Source: Chloroflexota bacterium (GTDB lineage Bacteria > Chloroflexota > Anaerolineae > Anaerolineales > Anaerolineaceae). Taken from it: a DNA stretch of 37,856 nucleotides. The translations under genes were made by a program, and so were the position numbers. Shown piece by piece: positions 1 to 8,469 of this stretch (its first letter is position 1; each line of letters opens with the position of its first letter). The stretch is from positions 1 through 37,856 of the forward strand of contig JAAYCN010000002.1 of assembly GCA_012729755.1 (NCBI GenBank), given 5' to 3'. Under the pieces are notes generated by a model that worked only from the letters and a program-made list of their open reading frames with translations, did not search any database and was not told the DNA's origin.

Positions 1-31
1 GGTGTGTCTGCGAAGGTCGATGTCAACAATC

Positions 32-99
32 GGATGTGTTGGGTTGCGCTCCGAGAGATGAGTGTCAGATAATGTCTCTGGTCGCTGCACCCAACCTGC
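32..99 (+). repeat. Dispersed palindromic repeat, copy A
   Basis: This segment matches 30525-30595 almost base for base: it begins GGATGTGTTGGGTTGCGCTC and ends CCCAACCTGC, with one 3-nt gap and a few substitutions. Internal AGAGA/TCTCT and GTTGGG/CCCAAC segments face each other, so it can fold into an imperfect hairpin. It carries no plausible gene. A REP/MITE-like dispersed intergenic repeat is the simplest reading. Only two good copies are visible here. Confidence 0.75.
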
Positions 100-184
100 A
101 TAAACCAGCTACAGAACCTCATCCTGGTTATACTGGCTGTCTCCCCGTCGCGCCCTCACGGGGATTAAAAATAGCGTTGGGTCT

Positions 185-220
185 GCGCTCCGGGAGGCAG
201 TGGTTGGCAAAAAGGAGCGC
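185..220. repeat. Inverted repeat in repeat-rich flank (1-264)
   Basis: GCGCTCC (185-191) is mirrored by GGAGCGC (214-220) around a 22-nt loop. The surrounding sequence (GTTGGGTCTGCGCTCC) resembles the start of the dispersed repeat at 32-99. The first 264 bases hold no convincing gene, only such repeat-like sequence downstream of the minus-strand PAP2-like gene. Confidence 0.45.
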
Positions 221-264
221 CTGCTACATCCAGGCTACGCGTTAGGGCCAAAGGGCAGAAGCGT

Positions 265-747
265 TCATTTGAACGGGATTCCGGCCATGAGCTGGCAGAC
301 GATGAGGGCGATCATGGCGCCAAAGAGCACACCGCCGGCGGCTTCGGCGGGGGAGTGGCCGATGATTTCGCGTAAATTTTCAAAGACGTATTCGGCACTG
401 GCGGTTTTGTTGAAGACTTCTTCAACCAGTTTATTGATGCGGGTAGCCTGAAAACCAGCCTGACGACGGACGCCCATCGCATCATAAATGACGATACCGC
501 TGATGGCGAAAGCCAAGGCGGCGAGGGGGGCGCCCCAGCCGACAGTCAAGCCGATAGCGAAGCTAACGGCGGTCATCAGGGCAGAATGGGAGGAGGGCAT
601 GCCGCCGGGGCTAATCAGGAGCATCCAATCCCACTTGCGTGTGCTGAAATAATTAAACAGGGGTTTGAACCCCTGGCCGAGAAACCAGGCCAGAAAGCCA
701 GAGATGGCTACCGGGCTGCGCAGGATGTCAAAGATCGAGTTAGTCAT
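265..747 (-). CDS. Divergent PAP2-family (DUF212/YuiD-like) membrane protein
   Basis: A 160-residue integral membrane protein of the divergent PAP2 / acid phosphatase-haloperoxidase-related family. Seen: the family motif GGMPSSHSALM near residues 48-58, a second motif GHSPAEAAGG near residue 131, and several hydrophobic segments. Length is typical of the family. The PSSHS and GH blocks correspond to phosphatase motifs of PAP2 enzymes, so a lipid or polyprenyl phosphatase role is possible, but the family is not biochemically defined. It is the last gene of a minus-strand operon after xseA and xseB; its ATG overlaps the 3' end of xseB by 8 nt, which suggests translational coupling. Confidence 0.88.
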   Translation of the reverse strand: MTNSIFDILRSPVAISGFLAWFLGQGFKPLFNYFSTRKWDWMLLISPGGMPSSHSALMTAVSFAIGLTVGWGAPLAALAFAISGIVIYDAMGVRRQAGFQATRINKLVEEVFNKTASAEYVFENLREIIGHSPAEAAGGVLFGAMIALIVCQLMAGIPFK

Positions 748-964
748 CAGATTCTTCTGGGGCGTTAATGCTGGTTTCGCTCAGCTCAGTGAGGCGCAAT
801 TGGGCGTTTTCGAGAATTGACGCGCAAATGGATGCGAGATGTTTGCCTTCTTCATAAAGTTTGAGGGCTTCGCCGAGGGGCAGCTCACTGTTTTCGAGTT
901 TTTCAATGACCTGCTGCAACTGACTAAAAGCGGTTTCGAAGTTGGGGGGTTCAGGGGTTGGCAT
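740..964 (-). CDS. xseB: Exodeoxyribonuclease VII small subunit
   Basis: A 74-residue XseB. Several small subunits bind XseA to form ExoVII, a metal-independent single-strand exonuclease that degrades ssDNA to oligonucleotides in mismatch repair and damage tolerance. Seen: the family pattern FETAFSQLQQVIEKLENSELPLGEALKLYEEG, abbreviated here as FE-AFSQL, LE--ELPLGEAL and YEEG, then helical C-terminal sequence. The ATG at 964 has an excellent Shine-Dalgarno (TAGGAGGA, about 5 nt upstream) and lies 14 nt inside the end of xseA. The Pro-rich start (MPTPEPP) is a variable extension. Confidence 0.95.
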   Translation of the reverse strand: MPTPEPPNFETAFSQLQQVIEKLENSELPLGEALKLYEEGKHLASICASILENAQLRLTELSETSINAPEESDD

Positions 965-2195
965 GGGGTCCTCCTAAAGAGTCACTGAAGGCGGCGGGAG
1001 CGACGCCGTCCTGCAGATGGATTTTAATCGCTTGTCGGGGGCGCGCCTGGGTTGTTTTAGCGATGATTTGACCGGTAGCGGCATCGGTGACAATGGCAAA
1101 ACCGCGTGAGAGCACAGCAGCGGGGTTGAGCGCTTCGAGGCGAGCCTGGGCAGCCCCAAAGCTTTGCTGGCGGGATTTAAGCTGTGTTTGGATGGAACGC
1201 TCGAGGCGTTCACGCAGGTCATCATGCCGCTGGAGGTTGTTGTAGACGCGTTGGAGCGGTGAATTGCGCCTGAGTTCGAGGGCGGCGACCCTGAGTTCGT
1301 TTGAGGCGGTCTGAATCGTCTCTTTAAGCGTTAAATCGAGCGCCTGTTGGGCGGATTGAAGGGAACCGAGCAAGTCGAGTTTGGTAAGGGGCGTAGCCAG
1401 TTCGGCGGCGGCGGTGGGAGTGGGAGCGCGCAGGTCAGCCACAAAATCGGCGATGGTAAAGTCGGTCTCATGGCCAACGCCCGAAATGACCGGCACGTTC
1501 GCGGCGGCGATTGCCCGGGCGACGCCTTCATCGTTGAACGCCCAGAGATCTTCGATGGAGCCTCCCCCTCGCGCGACAATGATCAGATCAAGATCGCGAA
1601 GCTGGTTTAGCTGGCTGAGGGCGTTGATGATGCCTGGGGGAGCGTCGACTCCCTGTACCGAAGTTGGAGCCAGGGTGACCCGCAGCAAAGGCAATCGCCG
1701 CGAAAGCGTGTTGAGCATGTCCTGCACAGCGGCACCAGTGGGAGAAGTGACCAAGCCAATATGGCGGGGGAGCTCCGGCAGCGGGCGCTTATGGGCTGGG
1801 TCAAACAGCCCTTCGGCTTCAAGGCGCGCTTTGAGGCGCAAGAACTCCTGATATAAGCAGCCTTCACCTGCCGGCCGCATGGTGTCAAGATAGAGCTGAA
1901 CCTGTCCGCCCGCGGCGTAGAGGCTCATTGAGCCATGGGCTTCAACCGCCATGCCGTCCTGGGGATCGAAACGGAGGCGTAAGGCGCTCTGCTTCCACAT
2001 CACCGCTCTTACCTGTGACTCGTTGTCTTTGAGCGTGAAGTAGAAATGGCCTGATTTGGGCCGGGAAAAGTTGGAAATCTCACCCTTGACCCAAATGTCC
2101 TGCAGAACGGGGTCGCTCTCGAGCACTTCACGCAGGTAGTTGGAAAGCGCGGTGACGGTCAGAACAGTCGGAGTAAAGGGCAGGAAGTCTTCCAT
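951..2195 (-). CDS. xseA: Exodeoxyribonuclease VII large subunit
   Basis: A 414-residue catalytic subunit of ExoVII. Seen: N-terminal OB-fold with LTVTALSNYLREVLESD and WVKGEISNFSRPKSGHFYFTLKD, then the conserved core PRHIGLVTSPTGAAVQD, IIVARGGGSIEDLWAFNDE and PVISGVGHETDFTIADFVAD, followed by a coiled-coil region that binds XseB and a C-terminal RGFAIVTD block. The start at 2195 is chosen over upstream in-frame codons (ATG 2207, TTG 2231) because those lie inside the -10 and -35 boxes of a TTGACA-N17-TATGCT promoter. The ATG at 2195 begins 7 nt after the -10 box, so the mRNA is probably leaderless. It heads the xseA-xseB-PAP2-like operon. Confidence 0.93.
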   Translation of the reverse strand: MEDFLPFTPTVLTVTALSNYLREVLESDPVLQDIWVKGEISNFSRPKSGHFYFTLKDNESQVRAVMWKQSALRLRFDPQDGMAVEAHGSMSLYAAGGQVQLYLDTMRPAGEGCLYQEFLRLKARLEAEGLFDPAHKRPLPELPRHIGLVTSPTGAAVQDMLNTLSRRLPLLRVTLAPTSVQGVDAPPGIINALSQLNQLRDLDLIIVARGGGSIEDLWAFNDEGVARAIAAANVPVISGVGHETDFTIADFVADLRAPTPTAAAELATPLTKLDLLGSLQSAQQALDLTLKETIQTASNELRVAALELRRNSPLQRVYNNLQRHDDLRERLERSIQTQLKSRQQSFGAAQARLEALNPAAVLSRGFAIVTDAATGQIIAKTTQARPRQAIKIHLQDGVAPAAFSDSLGGPHANP

Positions 2196-2202
2196 GAGAT
2201 TA

Positions 2203-2231
2203 AGCATAAGCGAATCAAAAACACGTGTCAA
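2203..2231 (-). promoter_or_regulatory. Promoter of xseA operon, leaderless
   Basis: On the minus strand, TTGACA (2231-2226), a 17-nt spacer and TATGCT (2208-2203). The xseA ATG follows after 7 nt, where transcription would start. No Shine-Dalgarno precedes any of the candidate start codons. Confidence 0.75.
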
Positions 2232-2635
2232 CCGGAGAGAAAGAAGTCATCTTGGGTGGGATCATTGGCGCTGTCGCGTTTCAGGAGGAGGCCTCATCGC
2301 GTGAGTAAACCGGATTGCTGCAGCAATTCTCAGTATAGAAATGATGGATATGATTTTGACCTTTATTGAAGGAATTTGCCATTCTTGTAACGGCCTTTGA
2401 AGTAAAATCATCATACTTCCAATTTAAATACAGAGTATTTTGCCTGTAAAAGCACTATTTCATGATATTGTAGAGGCTTTTTGGGTTTCAAAGGCTCCAT
2501 TTTGGTTCAAAACTTACGTAATGGTACATTACTGTCTTTTTAGTGTCATCCATACTGAGAATTGCTGGGATTGCTGCTTTTGATAAACAGAAAGCAAATT
2601 ATAATTAAAACGATCACAAAAGAAATGAGGGACAA
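2232..2635. other. Intergenic region between divergent genes
   Basis: About 400 bp of AT-rich sequence between xseA and the lipoprotein gene. Apart from the xseA promoter edge and a TATAAT at 2600-2605 ahead of the lipoprotein (with a Shine-Dalgarno TGAGG at 2626-2630), nothing gene-like was found. A 22-codon GTG-started frame after a GGAGGAGG run near 2284-2291 is too weak to call. Confidence 0.5.
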
Positions 2636-3283
2636 ATGAAAACTAAATTAATAATTGTTCTTGTTTTATCTGCTCTGATGATCAGCGGTTGTTTGCTGCC
2701 AGCGAAAGATTCAGCAGTTGATTATCCGGCGACGATCGCTGCAATGAGCGTGGAAGCGACGTTGCACGCGGCTGAAAAAGCCGGTTTGCAGGCGACAATC
2801 GTGGCGTTTGGTAACCAACCCACGCCAACATGCCCGGCTTGCCCAACCCCGGAGCCTGCAACGCCGACAGCGACCCCTGATCTGCCTACACCGACACCAC
2901 TGCCAACTTTGCCTCCGACAGGTTCGTTGAGCGGGGCATTGGGGTATCCGAGTTCACATGTCCCGGCATTGCGGATTGTCGCGTTCAATATTCATACGGG
3001 CTATTACTTCTGGCAGAATAGCGTACTCAACCAGATGTCATATAAATTCACAGACCTGCCGGTGGGGACGTATCATGTGCTGGCATATCTTCTTGAAAAC
3101 CCGTCTCCAGCTGCTGTCGGGGCGTATTCAAGAGCAGTGCTTTGTGGTTTGAGTGTGGACTGTGTGGATCATAGCCTGATTGATGTCGAGGTGTTAGCCA
3201 ATCAGGAAACCACCGGTGTCAGTATTCAGGACTGGTACGCAGACCCTGATGTAAGCGGATGGCCGAAGGACCCAACCCGGTAA
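2636..3283 (+). CDS. Secreted lipoprotein of unknown function
   Basis: A 215-residue predicted lipoprotein. Seen: signal peptide MKTKLIIVLVLSALMISGC with a lipobox ending at Cys19; a short helical stretch to about residue 60; a Pro/Thr-rich linker (TPTCPACPTPEP...PTPLPTLPPT, roughly 62-95); then a C-terminal domain (about 98-215) with GSLSGALGYPSSHVPALRIVAFN, FTDLPVGTYHVLAYL and a four-Cys region. The C-terminal pattern resembles a carboxypeptidase-regulatory-like/prealbumin beta-sandwich, in which a value is converted into text-like 'GTYHV' turns; this is only a fold-level guess. A Shine-Dalgarno (TGAGG) lies 5 nt before the ATG. It is followed by a hairpin and then the secreted protease gene. 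Confidence 0.8.
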   Translation: MKTKLIIVLVLSALMISGCLLPAKDSAVDYPATIAAMSVEATLHAAEKAGLQATIVAFGNQPTPTCPACPTPEPATPTATPDLPTPTPLPTLPPTGSLSGALGYPSSHVPALRIVAFNIHTGYYFWQNSVLNQMSYKFTDLPVGTYHVLAYLLENPSPAAVGAYSRAVLCGLSVDCVDHSLIDVEVLANQETTGVSIQDWYADPDVSGWPKDPTR

Positions 3284-3303
3284 CTATAGCGAAACCCAAA
3301 TTA

Positions 3304-3327
3304 ATGAGCCGGAGTTGTCCGGCTCAT
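3304..3327 (+). terminator. Stem-loop after lipoprotein gene
   Basis: A perfect 9-bp stem, ATGAGCCGG (3304-3312) / CCGGCTCAT (3319-3327), with a 6-nt loop, 20 nt after the stop codon. There is no T-tract behind it, so it is either a weak terminator or a 3'-end stabilising hairpin. A TATAAT at 3347-3352 follows, probably the promoter of the next gene. Confidence 0.55.
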
Positions 3328-3388
3328 GTCGCTTAGGCTGGTCAGTTATAATGAAGTCGTTAGAGTACCTTAAAGATTGGCTTATTCT

Positions 3389-5227
3389 ATGAAATCATCC
3401 ACTCTTTCTTGTCGATTAATCAGTGCCGCGGTTATATTAATGCTGGGAGTTTTAGCCTGCGTGGGCGGGCAGCCCACACCAACTTCAAACAGTAAGCTTG
3501 AGGTGAGAGCGCTGATGCCATCCGGTGATATTCCGGTTGGCAGCGAGTTCACGATGGCGCTGTCACTGAAAAATATCGGCACAGACGACGCTGTTGTGCA
3601 GGAGATTCGCATTCCGGCTGGCGTATTTTCTTTGGCGAGTTATGTGGGATCGGTGCCGCCTCTGACGCTGACAGGCAACGCGACGGGGGAAGGCGTAATC
3701 AAGGTCAATATGTCGGTGCCAGGGGACAGTACTTCGACCATAAAATTTACTTTTAAGGCTGAAAAAGCAGGAACGTTGGAAGGACTTGGCTTGGTGACGA
3801 CCGAAGTGGGAAGTTATCAATTCACGATGCTGGGCAATCTGGTTGGGAGCAATCCGACCGGTTGGGAACCAGGCAAAGCAAGCATGGCTGAGCCTCCGGA
3901 CCTGGGGCCAGTGCCTTTTCCGGCAGTTGTGCAGGTTAAGGCTGTGGTGAACATCGATGGGGAGGATCAGATTGGCTGGACTGGCTCGGGCACGTTTATC
4001 AGTGCGGATGGACTGACACTAACCAACGCACATGTGGTGCTTTCTGATCGCTTCTATACTGTGAAGGATCTGATTATCGCCCTGACGATCAAGGAGGACT
4101 TGCCGCCTGTGGATACGTATTACGCGAGTATTGTGCAGGCGGACGCGGAGCTGGATCTGGCGCTGATCAAACCACGCACAGACATGCAAGGCAACCCGAT
4201 CGACTACACCACCATGAATCTGCCTTTTGTGGGCTTAGGCGATTCGGACGCGCTTAATTTAGGTGATTCGATCACCATTCTGGGCTATCCTGGCATTGGA
4301 GGGGAAACGATCACGCTGACCCGGGGCGAAGTGAGCGGGTTCACCTTTGAAGAGGCTTATGGCAACCGCGCTTTCATTAAAACGAACGCAACAATCGCGG
4401 GCGGCAATTCGGGCGGTTTGGCGGTGAATGACAAGGGCGAACTGATCGGCGTGCCGACGCAGGTGGGGTCGGGGGATTTGGAGACAAGCATCGTGGATTG
4501 TCGGGCGTTGGCGGATACTAACCGCGATGGATATATCGATGAGAACGATACCTGCGTGCCGACTGGCGGGTTCATTAACGCTGTGCGGCCGGTGCAGCTG
4601 GCGCTGCCGCTGATCGAAGCGGCGCGAAGCGGTCAGGTCTCGATTAATTTGCAGCAGGTAGAGGCAGAGCCAATTGAGGGCGGCGGAAAGATCATCTATG
4701 AAGATGATTTTGAGGATGTCAATTCCGGTTGGGCGGTCAGCAGCACGCCAGAAGGCGGCGTGGGCTATCAGGATGGGTATTACGCCATTGAGGTCAATAA
4801 GACCTCGTATATGTACTGGGCGACGATAGACTATAACTACCCATCGATTTTTATGCGTGTGGACGCGCAGGTGATGCGATCGGTCAAGGACGGCGATTTT
4901 GGGTTTATGTGCGGCATTCAGGACGATGATAATTTTACTGTGCTGGATGTGGCCGAAGATGGCTATTATTCGATCTGGAAGTATGTCAATGATGAATTTG
5001 TGCCGCTGGTGGAGTGGACAAAATCGGACCTGCTTTTGAGCGGGGGCGCGCTGACGCTGGAAGGGGCCTGCAGCGCGGAAAGGCTGATTTTAGGGGTAAA
5101 TGGCGTGAAGTTGGTGGAGTATACGGATCCGGATTTCAAGCCGGGCAAGGTGGGTCTAATCGCGGGCACCTATGACACGGCGAATTTGCTGGTCAGGTTT
5201 GATAATTACAAGCTGATGATCCCATAG
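3389..5227 (+). CDS. Secreted trypsin-like (S1C/HtrA-type) serine protease lipoprotein
   Basis: A 612-residue lipoprotein protease. Seen: signal peptide with lipobox LGVLAC near residue 25; a beta-sandwich N-domain (about 40-150, LKNIGTDDAVVQEIRIPAG, resembling CARDB/DUF11); a trypsin-like domain with the triad His215 (LTLTNAHVV), Asp256 (ELDLALIK) and Ser341 (AGGNSGG); and a C-terminal domain (about 435-612) starting IIYEDDFEDVNSGW that looks like a LamG/jelly-roll carbohydrate-binding fold. No PDZ domain is present, unlike HtrA/DegP. After the Ser block there is an EF-hand-like Ca loop (DTNRDGYIDENDTC). ATG 3389 is preferred to the in-frame TTG at 3377 because the signal peptide then starts MKSSTLS. 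It is likely extracellular, membrane-anchored protein processing. Confidence 0.88.
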   Translation: MKSSTLSCRLISAAVILMLGVLACVGGQPTPTSNSKLEVRALMPSGDIPVGSEFTMALSLKNIGTDDAVVQEIRIPAGVFSLASYVGSVPPLTLTGNATGEGVIKVNMSVPGDSTSTIKFTFKAEKAGTLEGLGLVTTEVGSYQFTMLGNLVGSNPTGWEPGKASMAEPPDLGPVPFPAVVQVKAVVNIDGEDQIGWTGSGTFISADGLTLTNAHVVLSDRFYTVKDLIIALTIKEDLPPVDTYYASIVQADAELDLALIKPRTDMQGNPIDYTTMNLPFVGLGDSDALNLGDSITILGYPGIGGETITLTRGEVSGFTFEEAYGNRAFIKTNATIAGGNSGGLAVNDKGELIGVPTQVGSGDLETSIVDCRALADTNRDGYIDENDTCVPTGGFINAVRPVQLALPLIEAARSGQVSINLQQVEAEPIEGGGKIIYEDDFEDVNSGWAVSSTPEGGVGYQDGYYAIEVNKTSYMYWATIDYNYPSIFMRVDAQVMRSVKDGDFGFMCGIQDDDNFTVLDVAEDGYYSIWKYVNDEFVPLVEWTKSDLLLSGGALTLEGACSAERLILGVNGVKLVEYTDPDFKPGKVGLIAGTYDTANLLVRFDNYKLMIP

Positions 5228-5238
5228 AAGGGGGTGTG

Positions 5239-5646
5239 ATGCACAAACAATTAATTATTCATCATTTGGTCAAGGGCGAAGATTTGAATCATCATCGCAC
5301 CTTATTTGCCGGCAGAGGCGCAGAGTGGCTGGTGGAAGCCGGCTTTATTGCCGCGGCAGACATGCTGAACCCGGAATTTATTTTGTGCCTGAAGATTCAC
5401 GGCATGCAGTTCAGACGACCGGTCAGACCCGGCGAGGTGGTTCGGTTTGTGTCAAGCGTGGTGCTGGCCGGCAGGAGCAGCCTGGTGGCGTACATCAGAG
5501 CAGATGTGAAGGGACAATTGACGGTGGATGGTTTTATCACCTTTGTGTATGTGGACGAGAATGGCAAGCCCCGACCGCATGGGCTGGTGATTGAAGCGGA
5601 GACACCCGAAGAAATTGAGCTGCAGGAGCAGGCGCGACGACTGTAA
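5239..5646 (+). CDS. Hotdog-fold acyl-CoA thioesterase family protein
   Basis: A 135-residue single hotdog-domain protein of the acyl-CoA hydrolase (YciA/BFIT-like) group. Seen: the family start pattern LNHHRTLFAGRGAEWLVEAGFIAA, in which the Asn and Gly-rich turn precede the central helix, then HGMQFRRPVRPGEVVRF and an FVYVDENGKPRPHGL strand. Such enzymes hydrolyse acyl-CoA thioesters as hexamers in the cytoplasm; the substrate cannot be read from sequence. AAGGGGG at 5228-5234 serves ATG 5239; a GTG immediately before it (5236) is possible. It lies 11 nt after the protease stop and converges on the ABC permease gene. Confidence 0.85.
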   Translation: MHKQLIIHHLVKGEDLNHHRTLFAGRGAEWLVEAGFIAAADMLNPEFILCLKIHGMQFRRPVRPGEVVRFVSSVVLAGRSSLVAYIRADVKGQLTVDGFITFVYVDENGKPRPHGLVIEAETPEEIELQEQARRL

Positions 5647-5662
5647 GTTTCGGAATTGGCGG

Positions 5663-7261
5663 CTAACGCCTGACTGACAAGCGCACTTTCTGTCTGGCGA
5701 GGAAAAAGGCAAGGGCAGCAAACAGCCAGCCTGCTGTCACGCCAAGGGCCGGCGGAAACCGCACCAGGCTAAGCAACCAGATCGGACACCAGATTCCATA
5801 GACCGCCATTGCCAGACCAGGCAAGCCCCAATCGGCAACGATCTGGTTGGACAAGGCGTCAGTCTTGGCCTTGCGGAAGAGGTCAAAAACAGCTGCCCCG
5901 GCTGTGCTGATGATCAGAGCGGGCAATGTGACAAGGAGGGGCAAAACCGCGGAGTGATTGACCACGGCGCCTAAAACAATGCCAATGGTGGCGCTGACAG
6001 CGATGAAAAGGATGGGGATGGCCAATTTGACTGCTACAATGCGGGTGAGTGACAGCGGGAGCTGTCGGAGGATCGGCCACTGTTTGAGTTCCTCGCGAAG
6101 TGGCGGGGTGAGCAAGCGAAGCGTGAGGTATGCCCAGAACGCGCAGGGCAACAGGCTGCCTGTCTGCAGGGTGAGCTGAAGCGAAAACGCTGAGGTGAGA
6201 ACCCCGAGGTATCTGAAAAGTTCTGTCAAACTGAGCTGACGGCTAAAGGTCAAGAGGTCTTTCCATAGGAAGGCCGCGATTCCCTGCCACGCGGGGAGAA
6301 AGCGGCTGACACGCCTGAGCCCAAGCCTTTTTTGCTGTTTGATGAGTGAGATGGCATCGGTGCGTCCATAACGCGCCAGGTCGGCAATCTGGTGGCTCAG
6401 CGCGGTTTCGCGCGCGGCTTGCAGAGGATCGAATTTTTTCGCTGTGATGGCGAGCATCGCCAAACAGAGCGTAAGACACAAGAAGACCGCGCCAGCGATC
6501 AGCGCCTGATGCATGAGGCTTTGCCCGGTTAGCAGCGGGTAATTGCTCAAAACCTTTATGGGGGAGAGAAAGGCGCTGACGGTGAGAAGGATGGCCAGCA
6601 GGCCGGCGGCGAGACCTGGCAGCAGGCTTTGGAAACGGCGCTGTTTTCGCATGGCAAGCAGGCTGAAAATCAGGCTAATTAAAAATCCGAGCAAGTGGAA
6701 GGGCAGGATCGTAAGGACCTGACGGAAGCCGATCCAGAAATATTGCGGGAAAAACGCGCCGATATTGGCTTGAGGCAGCTGAGTCTCCGCGTAGGCAAAG
6801 GCAATCAGCATCTGCAAAATTGAAAAGATCAACGCGCTTTGAAGCCAGGGTTTAATAAACCAGCGCAATACCAGCGCGACCGGGTTGACTGGCTGTTGGG
6901 CGAGGATCTGGGTATCTTCATGAGAAAAAATCAGCAGTGGTTTGAACAAACCGCTGCCAAGATGGTAGATGAAGAACAGGGACAACACTAAAAGAGAAAG
7001 CAAAAGCGCGCCATTGGCTGCCGAAGCCGGGAAAATGAGCATCAGCATCTGACTGGCGCCTCTGGCGGCGAACATGAGACCGATGATGACCATTAATCCA
7101 ACAAAGATAAAAAGATAAATGAGATAGAGCCGATTTGTCAGCGAGCGGTCACGGGAGTCGTAACTGAAGAGGCTGAGCCAATAGCGCAGCTCGGTCACCT
7201 CCTGGCGGCAGCGCAGCCAGCCGAGGGCGGATATTGACTGGTCTTTTTTAAGGGCGGGCAT
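5663..7261 (-). CDS. ABC-2 type transporter, membrane subunit
   Basis: A 532-residue polytopic membrane protein with about ten to twelve hydrophobic segments, for example LYLIYLFIFVGLMVIIGLMF and LLSLLVLSLFFIYHLG, separated by a long cytoplasmic loop (about residues 270-320, FDPLQAARETAL...). No extracellular binding domain or ATPase motif is present. It starts 14 nt inside the upstream ATPase gene, so the two form a coupled exporter pair. Size and pattern fit the putative ABC-exporter membrane subunits that accompany EcsA/CcmA-like ATPases. The substrate is unknown. Confidence 0.82.
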   Translation of the reverse strand: MPALKKDQSISALGWLRCRQEVTELRYWLSLFSYDSRDRSLTNRLYLIYLFIFVGLMVIIGLMFAARGASQMLMLIFPASAANGALLLSLLVLSLFFIYHLGSGLFKPLLIFSHEDTQILAQQPVNPVALVLRWFIKPWLQSALIFSILQMLIAFAYAETQLPQANIGAFFPQYFWIGFRQVLTILPFHLLGFLISLIFSLLAMRKQRRFQSLLPGLAAGLLAILLTVSAFLSPIKVLSNYPLLTGQSLMHQALIAGAVFLCLTLCLAMLAITAKKFDPLQAARETALSHQIADLARYGRTDAISLIKQQKRLGLRRVSRFLPAWQGIAAFLWKDLLTFSRQLSLTELFRYLGVLTSAFSLQLTLQTGSLLPCAFWAYLTLRLLTPPLREELKQWPILRQLPLSLTRIVAVKLAIPILFIAVSATIGIVLGAVVNHSAVLPLLVTLPALIISTAGAAVFDLFRKAKTDALSNQIVADWGLPGLAMAVYGIWCPIWLLSLVRFPPALGVTAGWLFAALAFFLARQKVRLSVRR

Positions 7262-7928
7262 GATCTGAGGCGGGACTGGAACGGATGATGCGGCCGGAGT
7301 CGATGGTCAGGATGTCGGCGTTTAACTGTTGAGCCAGAGTCGTGTCGTGCGTGCTGAGCAGAACTGACATGCCGGTAGATTTGCGCTCGGCCAATTCGGC
7401 GATCAGCAACTCCCGACCTTCGGCATCGATCGCGGAGGTTGGCTCATCGAGAATAAGAAGTTTAGCGGGGCGAATGAGACCCATCAATAAGCCAAGCTTG
7501 AGGCGCATGCCGCGCGAAAAATGATGAGGAAAGCCGTCTTTGACTTGTGATAAGTCATAACGGGTCAGGAGGGTTTCAGCCCTGACTTCAAACCCCTCAA
7601 GGACGTTGTTGGCGGCGGCGATGAAGCGCAATTGTTCATAAGCGGTCAGCTCAAGGTAAAACTGGGGCACGTCGGGGACAAACGCCATCGTTGAGCGGGT
7701 TTCACGCCAATGCGTTTGAGGGTCGAGGCCATCTATCAAGATCGTGCCACTGGTGGGCAGGAGCAGCCCGGTGATGCAGTGGAGCAGGGTTGTCTTGCCG
7801 GAACCATTCGGGCCCTGAAGCACAGTGATTGAGCCTGGGGCAAGCTCGAAAGAAACTTCATCAATGGCTTTGAAACCCTGATAAGTTTTTGTAAGGTCGA
7901 CAATCTGTAAAACTGGGATATATTTCAC
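7248..7928 (-). CDS. ABC transporter ATP-binding protein
   Basis: A 226-residue ATPase that drives the adjacent permease. Seen: Walker A GPNGSGKTT near residue 39, Q-loop region FVPDVPQFY, signature-like FSRGMRLKLGLL (degenerate relative to LSGGQ), Walker B LLILDEPTSAID and a switch His in LLSTHD. The short signature substitution is common in EcsA/CcmA-type exporters. The start is a GTG without Shine-Dalgarno; a TAGAAT lies 6 nt upstream, so this may be another leaderless message, but no good -35 box is seen. It is divergent from the sugar gene at 7990. Confidence 0.9.
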   Translation of the reverse strand: MKYIPVLQIVDLTKTYQGFKAIDEVSFELAPGSITVLQGPNGSGKTTLLHCITGLLLPTSGTILIDGLDPQTHWRETRSTMAFVPDVPQFYLELTAYEQLRFIAAANNVLEGFEVRAETLLTRYDLSQVKDGFPHHFSRGMRLKLGLLMGLIRPAKLLILDEPTSAIDAEGRELLIAELAERKSTGMSVLLSTHDTTLAQQLNADILTIDSGRIIRSSPASDHARP

Positions 7929-7971
7929 AATATTATTCTATCATTACCGATAAGGACAGAATTATGGCGTG

Positions 7972-7977
7972 TATAAT
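7972..7977 (+). promoter_or_regulatory. -10 box ahead of the sugar-modification operon
   Basis: TATAAT within the string GTGTATAATT, 12 nt before the first ATG (7990). No convincing -35 box is present. The same GTGTATAATT string recurs at 21762-21770 and 29474-29482, also in intergenic DNA. Confidence 0.45.
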
Positions 7978-7989
7978 TAGACGACCCAT

Positions 7990-8469
7990 ATGGGTAATCA
8001 ATTTTTTAATGGGCTGACTATGGTTGAACCGAAGACAAAAGTGGTTGTGGAGCAGGTGGGTATTGATAGTGTGGAACTTGTGCACCTGCCTTATCATCCT
8101 GACCAGCGGGGGGATTTGACAGTGGGTGAAATTGGTGCGGGACTGCCTTTCGTGCCGCAGCGCTTTTTTGTGGTTTTCTCTGTGCCAGGGCCGCAGATCA
8201 GGGGAGATCACGCACATTTGAAGTGTCATCAGTTTATGCTGTGTCTGAAAGGCAGCTGCAAGGTCAATGTAGATAACGGCAAAAAGCGCGTGTGTGTATT
8301 GTTGGATGACCCGACAAAGGGGCTGTACGTGCCGCCGATGATCTGGGCAACAGAATTTGACTATTCGCCTGACGCGACGCTGTTGGTGTTGGCGTCGCAT
8401 CTCTATGACCCGGCGGATTACATCCGGGATTATCTCGATTACCAGGCTTTGGTAAATAATCATGGCTGA
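7990..8469 (+). CDS. Sugar 3,4-ketoisomerase (FdtA/QdtA/WxcM-C family)
   Basis: A 159-residue cupin of the FdtA/QdtA family, which converts dTDP-4-oxo-6-deoxyglucose to the 3-oxo isomer, the step before 3-amination. Seen: [10 protein letters not shown] near residue 40, the active-site block [21 protein letters not shown] with the paired His residues, and VYVPP-like [15 protein letters not shown] with [17 protein letters not shown] at the end. Whether the product is the galacto or gluco epimer cannot be told. A second ATG (8020, MVEPKTK) is equally possible as start; neither has a Shine-Dalgarno. It overlaps the next gene by 8 nt, as expected for an FdtA-FdtB type pair. Confidence 0.88.
   Translation: MGNQFFNGLTMVEPKTKVVVEQVGIDSVELVHLPYHPDQRGDLTVGEIGAGLPFVPQRFFVVFSVPGPQIRGDHAHLKCHQFMLCLKGSCKVNVDNGKKRVCVLLDDPTKGLYVPPMIWATEFDYSPDATLLVLASHLYDPADYIRDYLDYQALVNNHG

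Noticed and set aside
2300-2368. GTG-started 22-codon frame after GGAGGAGG
   Set aside because: Short, GTG start, no conservation evidence; left as part of the intergenic region.
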